NCBI GenBank assembly: GCA_023266075.1
Contig: JAHFRX010000014.1
Coordinates: 8,130-16,027 of the forward strand
Length of the DNA: 7,898 nucleotides
Source: Legionellaceae bacterium
GTDB lineage: Bacteria > Pseudomonadota > Gammaproteobacteria > Legionellales > Legionellaceae
Direction: 5' to 3'
Shown: positions 1 to 5,680 of the stretch, piece after piece
How the letters are laid out: the number at the start of each line of letters is the position of its first letter
Numbering within the stretch: position 1 is the stretch's first letter
Notes under the pieces: generated by a model
Seen by the model: only the letters and a program-made list of their open reading frames with translations
Database searches by the model: none
Told to the model about the DNA's origin: nothing
Made by a program: the position numbers and the translations under genes

Positions 1-1328
1 TTTCGAATCGTGAGGTGATGCGTGAGTGCAATTTTACTTAAAGTATCTCCAGTTTTGACGCGATAATAAGGGGAGGATTGGACTCTCCATATGGTCAATG
101 CTTTACCGCGTATGAATTGGTTATTGTTCATTTTATTCCACTGTCTAATCTGAACCTCCGAGACATTATACCGTCTGGCGATGGACGTTAACGTATCTGT
201 TTTTTGTACGATATGAATCACCTTATATTGCTGTAGTGATGAAAGTGTAGCTATTTTTTGAGGCAATATTTTTTTCTTTGTTGGGATGAGCACGTATTGA
301 TCTTTCTTGACTTCATTTGATTTTAGGCGATTGAGTTCTTTAATCAAATTGATGCTGGTGTGATATTTTTTAGCAATCAGGTTTAAATTATCTCCGGCAC
401 TCACTTTGTGACGTTGCCAAATGACACGGTTTTCTGTAGAAAGGTTGGCGAGGTTTCGGCTAAAATCCTCCACTTTATCGGCAGGAATTAAAAGTTTGTA
501 GGGGCGATAAGGCGCTGTTGCCCAATGATTGAAACCAGGGTTCAATTTGATTAAATCTTGATAAGAAATGCCCGCCAACTTTGCCGCATCATTTAAATTA
601 ATTTGGCTACCAATATTCACCTCTTCAAAATAAGGAATGTGCGGAATATCGGGTAACTCGACATGATAACGTTGAGGATTTTGAACAATTTCGGCGAGTG
701 CGAGTAAGCGTGGGATATAGGCCTTTGTTTCTTGCGGAACCTTTAAAGACCAAAATGAAATCGGTCTATTTATATTTAGCCCGCTGTTTTTTGTAGTCCG
801 TAAAATAGTTCCTTCGCCTGCATTGTAAGCCGCAAAAGCTAAGACCCAATTTCCATTAAAAAATTTATTTAAATAAGAAAGGTAATTTAAAGCGGCTTTG
901 GTCGAAGGCCCTATACTGCGTCTGCTATCAAACCACCAGTCACGTTTTAAACCGTAATCTGAGCCGGTTTCAGGCATAATTTGCCACAGGCCTGCAGCAC
1001 CCGCATGAGAGTTAGCAAATGGATCAAAAGAGCTTTCAATCAGGGGGATGAGTGCAATTTCACCCGGTAGTCGTCGTTGTTTGATTTCAGTAATAATATG
1101 ATAGATATAAGGCTCTGAGCGTGATAGTTGCTCAATGTAACTTGGATGTGTGATAAGCCATCTGATTTGTGTTTGCACTTCAGGACGATTTATTTCGTGG
1201 CTCAGCATAAATTGCTGACGTAGTACGCTCCAGACATTTGGTGTTGTGTCAGCGTACGTGGGCGAGAAAATGGTAAGCATGAACCAAAAAATAAAGTGTA
1301 AAGCGATCATTTTTTTTGGTTTAAGCAA
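1..1328 (-). CDS. mltD: MltD-type membrane-bound/periplasmic lytic murein transglycosylase with LysM repeats (3' end outside window)
   Basis: Lytic transglycosylase (SLT, GH23-like) expected to cleave the MurNAc-GlcNAc bond of peptidoglycan in the periplasm. The 442 visible residues show a signal peptide (about 1-26, ending SPTYA before DTTP). The catalytic domain (about 85-200) has the Glu of IESSFDP (E98), then AAGLWQIMP, the AAYNAGEG motif and a FWSLKVPQETKAYIP segment typical of MltD. LysM-type glycan-binding repeats follow at about 306-350 and 368-412, with a third starting near 423 (YRVKTGDTLSKIA) and cut by the window edge. A more degenerate LysM-like segment lies at about 235-290. I chose the TTG at 1328-1326 over the ATG at 1310. 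It has GGAG eight bases upstream and adds the basic stretch LKPKK before the hydrophobic core, while the ATG has only A-rich sequence before it. E. coli MltD is a lipoprotein, but I see no lipobox Cys here. Transcribed divergently from the rest of the window. Family assignment is firm; the start is probable. Confidence 0.93.
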   Translation of the reverse strand, partial: MLKPKKMIALHFIFWFMLTIFSPTYADTTPNVWSVLRQQFMLSHEINRPEVQTQIRWLITHPSYIEQLSRSEPYIYHIITEIKQRRLPGEIALIPLIESSFDPFANSHAGAAGLWQIMPETGSDYGLKRDWWFDSRRSIGPSTKAALNYLSYLNKFFNGNWVLAFAAYNAGEGTILRTTKNSGLNINRPISFWSLKVPQETKAYIPRLLALAEIVQNPQRYHVELPDIPHIPYFEEVNIGSQINLNDAAKLAGISYQDLIKLNPGFNHWATAPYRPYKLLIPADKVEDFSRNLANLSTENRVIWQRHKVSAGDNLNLIAKKYHTSINLIKELNRLKSNEVKKDQYVLIPTKKKILPQKIATLSSLQQYKVIHIVQKTDTLTSIARRYNVSEVQIRQWNKMNNNQFIRGKALTIWRVQSSPYYRVKTGDTLSKIALTHHLTIR

Positions 1329-1522
1329 AGAAAATGCTCCAAATTTTATAAAAGGTATTGCAGTTTACTAAAAAAAACGTTAAGAATAAACTACTGTAGT
1401 CCAATATTGGTGCAATAAGAGCAACATTGTATTTAATTGTTGACTATAATCTAAATATACTCATCGCAATTGAGTTTTTAGCGACATGTGTGAAGAGTAT
1501 AAGCATATAACAGGAGCTTAAA
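1329..1522. promoter_or_regulatory. Divergent intergenic region between mltD and the small charged-protein gene
   Basis: About 190 AT-rich bases without a gene; it must hold the promoters of both divergent genes. On the plus strand there is a perfect TATAAT at 1445-1450 and a TATACT at 1456-1461, either of which could be a -10 for the gene at 1523. Neither has a convincing -35 at 16-18 bases; the TTGACT at 1440-1445 is too close. On the minus strand I find no clear promoter. A perfect 10-base palindrome CCAATATTGG lies at 1401-1410, next to the inverted repeat CTAC-T-GTAG at 1391-1399; together they could form an operator. Promoter placement is weak and the existence of some promoter here is inferred from gene orientation. 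Confidence 0.35.
1337..1340 (-). promoter_or_regulatory. Ribosome binding site deciding the TTG start of mltD
   Basis: GGAG on the minus strand, eight bases before the TTG at 1328-1326. The alternative ATG at 1310-1308 is preceded by ACCAAAAAAA and has no Shine-Dalgarno sequence. An in-frame TAA at 1367-1365 limits how far upstream the gene could start. Confidence 0.7.
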
Positions 1523-1738
1523 ATGGGATTGCACAAGGATAATGATTATAGAGATGACCATCATGTGAATGATGCTGATAGAGAAGAAGATCCAGAGACT
1601 CGACATCATCGCAAACGTATTCGTCAAATGCTTGAGGATAGATTAGAACGTAAGCGCTTGAGAGACGAGTTAGATGATTTTGAAAGCATGTTTGAAGACG
1701 AGTTTGATTGGGAACAGCATCGTGATAAAGAGGAGTAA
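1523..1738 (+). CDS. Small highly charged protein, possibly PA3496-family putative envelope integrity protein
   Basis: A 71-residue protein with AGGAG six bases before its ATG, so translation is well supported. Composition is extreme: 26 Asp/Glu and 15 Lys/Arg (41 of 71), six His including two HH pairs, and no Cys. There is no signal peptide or membrane segment, so it is probably cytoplasmic. Residues 30-52 (RKRIRQMLEDRLERKRLRDE and following) should form a charged amphipathic helix, flanked by disordered acidic ends. The pattern of a short acidic N-terminus followed by a helix rich in LE-R-RLR recalls small gammaproteobacterial proteins grouped as the PA3496 family ('putative envelope integrity protein'), whose biochemical role is unknown to me. 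That match is from memory and tentative. It stands alone between mltD and the response regulator and is probably its own transcription unit, with a terminator-like hairpin about 95 bases downstream. Real gene: likely. Function: not established. Confidence 0.72.
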   Translation: MGLHKDNDYRDDHHVNDADREEDPETRHHRKRIRQMLEDRLERKRLRDELDDFESMFEDEFDWEQHRDKEE

Positions 1739-1769
1739 TATAACGGGTTAATTTAATCTAGTATGGTCA

Positions 1770-1798
1770 TTGTATTTCACTGTTAGTCTTGATAACAT
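1770..1798 (+). promoter_or_regulatory. Candidate extended -10 promoter for the response regulator gene
   Basis: TTGTAT at 1770-1775 as a -35, a 17-base spacer, and TAACAT at 1793-1798 as a -10, preceded by TGA, which makes an extended -10 (TGnTAACAT). Transcription would start near 1805 and leave a leader of about 80 bases before the TTG start at 1884. Both hexamers depart from consensus, so this is a prediction from pattern only. Confidence 0.4.
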
Positions 1799-1831
1799 CT
1801 GCGTGCTTTTAGTGGATTTGATGTCGTAATT

Positions 1832-1855
1832 GGCCGTGATTGATGACGGCTTTTT
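1832..1855 (+). terminator. Terminator-like hairpin with T-tract in the letA leader
   Basis: GCCGT at 1833-1837 pairs with ACGGC at 1846-1850 around an eight-base loop, with a possible extra G-U pair (1832 with 1851). It is followed at once by TTTTT at 1851-1855. The stem is short, so the terminator would be weak. It may end the transcript of the small gene at 1523-1738. It also lies downstream of the only plausible promoter I find for the next gene, so it could act as an attenuator in that gene's leader. Too few bases follow it (28 to the start codon) to hold another promoter. Confidence 0.45.
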
Positions 1856-1871
1856 GTATGCCTTGGCTCTT

Positions 1872-1877
1872 AAGGAG
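1872..1877 (+). promoter_or_regulatory. Ribosome binding site deciding the TTG start of letA/gacA
   Basis: AAGGAG six bases upstream of the TTG at 1884. The longer reading frame from the TTG at 1830 has no such site and would add 18 residues not expected before the family's N-terminal (M)IKILIVDDH. A short CCTT at 1861-1864 could pair with AAGG at 1872-1875 and partly mask this site. Confidence 0.75.
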
Positions 1878-1883
1878 TTTCGT

Positions 1884-2537
1884 TTGATCAAAATACTGAT
1901 TGTAGATGATCATGCTTTAGTAAGAAGAGGTATTCGGCGTTTACTGGAAGATTATCCTGACCTTGATGTTATCGGTGAAGCGAATAGTGGTGATGCTGCG
2001 CTGAGTCTTGTACGAACATCCCCCCCTGATGTGATTTTGCTGGATATCAAAATGCCTGGGATGGACGGTTGGGAAGTGACACGACGTCTTAAAAAAACAA
2101 ACTCTAAAATTAATATCATTGTTTTGAGTGCGATCTCTACAGATCCATTGCCTGAGCGTGTTTTACAGTTAGGGGCGATGGGGTTTTTGTCTAAAGAATC
2201 TTGCATCGATGAGATGGTTATTGCTATTCGTAAAGTTGCGCAGGGTGAGCGCTATGTGAGTGTTGAAATTGCACAAAAGATGGCTATAAATCGCATTCAA
2301 CCCTCAGACCATCATCCCTTTGATAAATTATCTGAACGTGAAATGCAAGTGATGTTGATGATTTCGCGAGGATTATCTGTGCCAGAAATTGCGAAAACAT
2401 TATTTTTAAGTACGAAAACAGTCAATGGTTATCGCTATCGGATGTTTGAAAAATTGAATGTTAAAAACGATGTAGAATTGATTTATCTTGCAATGAAGCA
2501 TCGTGTCATTGAACAACCTATTGATGTCAACGCTTAA
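1884..2537 (+). CDS. letA: GacA/UvrY/LetA-type two-component response regulator (receiver + LuxR HTH)
   Basis: A 217-residue response regulator of the GacA/UvrY/LetA group, phosphorylated by a BarA/GacS/LetS hybrid sensor kinase. In this family it activates small RNAs that sequester CsrA/RsmA; in Legionella it triggers transmission traits. The receiver domain (about 1-120) has the acidic pair D8-D9, the phospho-acceptor D54 in LLDIKMPGMDG, S82 and K104. The LuxR-type helix-turn-helix is at about 146-207 (LSEREMQVM, then EIAKTLFLSTKTVNGYRYRM as turn and recognition helix). Length matches GacA (214) and UvrY (218). The start is TTG with AAGGAG six bases upstream; a longer frame from 1830 is unlikely because it crosses the hairpin at 1832-1855. 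The last 14 bases overlap uvrC, the arrangement conserved in Escherichia, Pseudomonas and Legionella, implying co-transcription and translational coupling. The symbol letA is chosen because of the Legionella-like neighbourhood; gacA or uvrY would be equally valid. Confidence 0.95.
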   Translation: MIKILIVDDHALVRRGIRRLLEDYPDLDVIGEANSGDAALSLVRTSPPDVILLDIKMPGMDGWEVTRRLKKTNSKINIIVLSAISTDPLPERVLQLGAMGFLSKESCIDEMVIAIRKVAQGERYVSVEIAQKMAINRIQPSDHHPFDKLSEREMQVMLMISRGLSVPEIAKTLFLSTKTVNGYRYRMFEKLNVKNDVELIYLAMKHRVIEQPIDVNA

Positions 2538-4356
2538 AGAACAACAACGTCTTTTGATGAAGACGCTGCCCAATCAGCCTGGTGTTTATCGCATGTATGA
2601 TGCGACCGGCGTAGTGATTTATGTTGGGAAAGCGAATCATTTAAAAAAGCGTGTTTCAAGTTATTTTAATAAACAACACACCACACTGAAAACAAACCAT
2701 CTTGTCGCACAGATTGCATCTATTGATGTGACTGTGACACGAAGTGAAAAAGAGGCTTTATTACTGGAAAGTAGTCTCATTAAAGCGCTTAAGCCTAAAT
2801 ACAATGTGCTGATGCGAGATGATAAGTCTTATCCTTATTTGTATATGCGTTTTGATCATGCTTTTCCAAGCCTGAAAATGGTTCGTTGTAAAGAGAAGCC
2901 GACTTCAAAAATGTATTTTGGTCCTTATCCGAATGTGCAGGCGGTCAAGGAGACGCTTCATTTGATTCAAAAAATTTTTAAGCTTAGAAATTGTACGGAT
3001 GTGGATTTTAGCACACGAACACGACCCTGTTTACAGTACCAATTAAAGCGTTGTAGTGCGCCATGTACGCAATTGATTACGGCGGATGCGTACCGACAAG
3101 CCGTGAAAGATGCGCGTTCGTTTTTGCAGGGCAAATCGCAAGAAATTTTGACGACATTACAAGTGAGAATGAATGAAGCTGCAATGCTGATGCATTATGA
3201 AGAAGCTGCAATATTACGTGACCAAGTTCAGCAGCTGCGTATTGTTCAAGAGCAACAAGCGATTTATTCACATGAAGGTTGTTTAGACGTCATTGTGATT
3301 GAAACAGCAACGGACTCACCTGCTATACAGTGGGTGAGTATTCGAAAAGGACAGATGCTGGATAGCCAAGTCTTTTTCCCTCAAGTTCCTGAAACACAGG
3401 TGTCTGATTGCTTGCGAGAGGAATTATTTAAAGCGTTTTTAATGCATTTTTATGGCGAGTCTCCGACGTGTATTCCAGAGCTTATTTTAACGGATGGTGT
3501 ATTGGCAGAGCAGGCTGTGTTGGAAGACATATTGACCGAGTGGCGGCAAAAGCGCTGTCATATTCAAACAAAGGCACGTGGTTTGAAAGCGCGCTGGCTT
3601 GATTTTGCGAGAAATAATTTACATTTGACTGTATCAGCAAGACAAGGCTCACAGGCATTATTGAAACAACGGTATGAGGCACTTCGTCTTTTACTCCAGC
3701 GTGAATCTTCGATAGAGCGTTTAGTTTGTTTTGATGTCAGTCATACACAAGGTCAAGACACTGTTGCATCGTGTGTGGTTTTTGATTCAAAAGGTCCTTT
3801 AAAGCGGGCGTATCGACGTTTTAATCTGCATTTGGTGACACCAGGAGATGATTATGAAGCGATGCTACAAGTTGTTTCTCGTTATTTTGCTGCACTTCCT
3901 TTCATTTCTTGGCCTGATGTGATTTTGATTGATGGTGGCTCAAAGCAAGTGGCTCAAGCAAAAAAAGCGTTAAACGAGTGTGATATTCAAGGCTATTCAT
4001 TGATAGGTATTGTCAAAGGGGCAGAGCGTAAAGCAACTCAAGATCATCTATGGATTGCAGATACAGCAGAGGAACTGGTCTTACCTCCTCATCATCAAGC
4101 GTTGCATGTGTTACAGCATTTGCGTGATGAAGCGCATCGGTTTGCTATCAGTGCACATCGTAAAAAACGCGCTAAAGCGAGTCTTGGTTCTTCTCTTGTA
4201 GAAATACCTGGTGTTGGAGCAAAAAGACGACATGCATTATTGCAATATTTTGGCGGCATTCAATCTCTAGCTAAAGCGCCGATAGACGAGATTGCAAAAG
4301 TAAGTGGCATTAGCGAAAAACTTGCAAAAGAAATCTATCAACATTTTCATCAGTAG
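2524..4356 (+). CDS. uvrC: UvrABC system protein C (excinuclease ABC subunit C)
   Basis: Nucleotide excision repair nuclease that makes both the 3' and 5' incisions around a lesion marked by UvrA/UvrB. From the ATG at 2524 the product is 610 residues, the same as E. coli UvrC. The N-terminal GIY-YIG nuclease has GVY (20-22), YVGK (33-36), R43, Y47, E82 and N94, matching the known catalytic set. Four cysteines (C157, C169, C177, C181) have the spacing of the family's Fe-S cluster ligands. A UVR motif at about 206-241 would bind UvrB. The C-terminal RNase H-like nuclease keeps D404 (FDVSH), D470 (LIDGG) and H538 (RDEAHRFA). Tandem helix-hairpin-helix motifs lie at about 560-567 (EIPGVGAK) and 592-599 (KVSGISEK). 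All key residues are present. Upstream in-frame starts (GTG 2503, TTG 2509, TTG 2521) are possible, but ATG fits the family length. There is no clear Shine-Dalgarno sequence, so translation is probably coupled to the overlapping regulator gene. No terminator follows. Confidence 0.98.
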   Translation: MSTLKEQQRLLMKTLPNQPGVYRMYDATGVVIYVGKANHLKKRVSSYFNKQHTTLKTNHLVAQIASIDVTVTRSEKEALLLESSLIKALKPKYNVLMRDDKSYPYLYMRFDHAFPSLKMVRCKEKPTSKMYFGPYPNVQAVKETLHLIQKIFKLRNCTDVDFSTRTRPCLQYQLKRCSAPCTQLITADAYRQAVKDARSFLQGKSQEILTTLQVRMNEAAMLMHYEEAAILRDQVQQLRIVQEQQAIYSHEGCLDVIVIETATDSPAIQWVSIRKGQMLDSQVFFPQVPETQVSDCLREELFKAFLMHFYGESPTCIPELILTDGVLAEQAVLEDILTEWRQKRCHIQTKARGLKARWLDFARNNLHLTVSARQGSQALLKQRYEALRLLLQRESSIERLVCFDVSHTQGQDTVASCVVFDSKGPLKRAYRRFNLHLVTPGDDYEAMLQVVSRYFAALPFISWPDVILIDGGSKQVAQAKKALNECDIQGYSLIGIVKGAERKATQDHLWIADTAEELVLPPHHQALHVLQHLRDEAHRFAISAHRKKRAKASLGSSLVEIPGVGAKRRHALLQYFGGIQSLAKAPIDEIAKVSGISEKLAKEIYQHFHQ

Positions 4357-4415
4357 TCTAAACTTCTTATTAAAGCGACCGACATAATAAATATGTGGAT
4401 GAAGGATAATCAACG

Positions 4416-5141
4416 ATGAAGAAGCTTGTTAGCATTTTGATAATGTATGTCCCTCTTGTATTTGCTGAACCGAATTCTACTTCGCCTTATTATGGCACTG
4501 GATTGTGTGCGTATCCTCAATTTCAATGTATCAAAGTCAATAGAGGTGAAAGTTGGGAAAAATTATTTCCGAATCCAGAGCAGCGCGATATCGTGCAGAA
4601 ATTAAATCGCTCATACAACTATTTGTGGCCAGGTAAAGAGATTGTGGTGCCTCGTGATATAGCGAATCTTACTATTTTAGATGTAGCACCGTTCCCACAA
4701 CGCATTGATGAGCGTGAGAAACAAATCATTATTGATCAAGAAAAGCTTGCATGGGGAGCGTATGATCAAAACGGTCAATTAGTGGGCTGGGGGCCGATTT
4801 CTTCTGGTCGAGATAAGTGCTCAGACAGTAGTCGCTCTTGTCGCACAATGACGGGTATTTTCAGAGTATTTAGTAAAGAAAACCAATATTGTAAATCAGA
4901 TGTGTATCCGATTGGTAAAGGTGGGGCGAAAATGCCTTATTGTATGTATTTTCATAAAGGATTTGCATTGCATGGCTCAGATGATATTCCGGGATACCGT
5001 GCAAGTCATGGTTGTGTGCGCATGTTTGTTCAAGACGCAAAATGGTTGAATGAACATTTTGCTGATATTTCAACCGAAGGAAATCAGTATACAGGTACCA
5101 AAGTCGTTGTTCGCCCATTAAACACAGTTGAGAAATTATGA
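4416..5141 (+). CDS. enhA: EnhA-type secreted L,D-transpeptidase (YkuD) with N-terminal LysM-like domain
   Basis: 241 residues. A signal peptide (MKKLVSILIMYVPLVFA, cleavage after A17) exports it to the periplasm. Residues about 36-80 resemble a LysM fold (RGESWEKLF, then WPGKEIVVP), expected to bind glycan. The C-terminal YkuD catalytic domain (about 105-235) carries the signature H186-G-S-D-D, then S197-H198-G199-C200-V-R, with C200 as nucleophile. YkuD enzymes form 3-3 peptidoglycan crosslinks or attach proteins to peptidoglycan; which one applies here cannot be read from the sequence. The ATG has AAGGA nine bases upstream. It starts 59 bases after uvrC with no terminator between, so read-through from letA-uvrC is possible. 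Its stop overlaps the enhB start (ATGA), so the two are translationally coupled. The name EnhA rests on the gene order YkuD protein, small secreted protein, Sel1-repeat protein, which matches enhABC of Legionella and Coxiella from memory. The domain call is firmer than the symbol. Confidence 0.9.
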   Translation: MKKLVSILIMYVPLVFAEPNSTSPYYGTGLCAYPQFQCIKVNRGESWEKLFPNPEQRDIVQKLNRSYNYLWPGKEIVVPRDIANLTILDVAPFPQRIDEREKQIIIDQEKLAWGAYDQNGQLVGWGPISSGRDKCSDSSRSCRTMTGIFRVFSKENQYCKSDVYPIGKGGAKMPYCMYFHKGFALHGSDDIPGYRASHGCVRMFVQDAKWLNEHFADISTEGNQYTGTKVVVRPLNTVEKL

Positions 5142-5650
5142 TGAATAAGCCCCTTAAAATAGTGTTTGGCTCACTGATGAGTATCGCCGTCTCGTGTCAA
5201 AGTTATGCGGAAGATAAAGATGCGAAACGACCATTAGGATGTAAAGATCTTGGTTATCAATTTGAGCTTAAAATTTTACGGTTGCTCCCGCTTGAAACAA
5301 CTGATAAACAGTCGCTCTATTTCATTTTTAATAGTCTTTCAAAGCCGATTAATCTTTATCAAATGCGACAAGAAGATAGCACACGTAGTATCTATATGAA
5401 CCATGTGATTCGTCCACGTCAGTGGGCTGTTTTATCAACGAGTGAGCCTGAGGTGCGTTACGTTTGTACAATAAATGATGGGCAATCGAATTATGGCAAA
5501 GTGATTGATTGTGGTGAGAGCTTGCAGGTTTGTGAGTATGCCCGTGTGAAGTATGGTATGAATAATCGTGGCAACTTCTGGCTAGAGGATAACAGCTCGA
5601 GTACAGGCGCGGTTTTCGAAGTGTTACATTACGGCATTATCCCACGATAA
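5138..5650 (+). CDS. enhB: EnhB-like secreted protein of unknown function
   Basis: 170 residues. An N-terminal signal peptide (about 1-24, SYA before EDKD) makes it periplasmic or exported. There is a Cys at position 20 inside the leader, but the preceding residues (I-A-V-S) are a poor lipobox, so an ordinary signal peptidase I site is preferred. The mature protein has four cysteines (C35, C110, C125, C132), an even number that suggests two disulfides, and looks like a compact beta-rich domain with no catalytic motif I recognise. It starts within the stop codon of enhA (ATG at 5138, or the adjacent ATG at 5141) and ends 30 bases before enhC, so it is the middle gene of a three-gene operon. 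Its identity as EnhB is inferred from position and size, not from a recognised domain. The biochemical role of EnhB is, as far as I know, undefined. Confidence 0.8.
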   Translation: MMNKPLKIVFGSLMSIAVSCQSYAEDKDAKRPLGCKDLGYQFELKILRLLPLETTDKQSLYFIFNSLSKPINLYQMRQEDSTRSIYMNHVIRPRQWAVLSTSEPEVRYVCTINDGQSNYGKVIDCGESLQVCEYARVKYGMNNRGNFWLEDNSSSTGAVFEVLHYGIIPR

Positions 5651-5680
5651 TTGGGTATATAAAAGAAGAAGAGGGACCGT

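Noticed and set aside
1830..1883. An 18-residue N-terminal extension of the response regulator from a TTG at 1830
   Set aside because: It has no Shine-Dalgarno sequence, spans a terminator-like hairpin and adds residues not found before the family's usual N-terminus. The TTG at 1884 has AAGGAG at ideal spacing.
1952..2206. Minus-strand open frame inside the response regulator gene
   Set aside because: It is antisense to a clear receiver-domain gene, and its product has no recognisable domain.
2503..2523. Longer uvrC start at GTG 2503
   Set aside because: Starting at ATG 2524 gives exactly 610 residues, as in E. coli, and places the GIY motif at the usual distance. The longer form would be seven extra residues with no better binding site.
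3077..3682. Minus-strand open frames (3077-3271 and 3482-3682) inside uvrC
   Set aside because: Both are shadows of a complete, conserved uvrC and show no domain or ribosome binding site of note.
4010..4201. Plus-strand open frame in another frame within uvrC
   Set aside because: It lies wholly inside the catalytic RNase H-like region of uvrC, and its product looks like random translation.
4357..4415. Promoter (CATAAT at 4383-4388) or terminator between uvrC and enhA
   Set aside because: No -35 of quality lies at the right distance and no hairpin with a T-tract is present, so neither could be supported.
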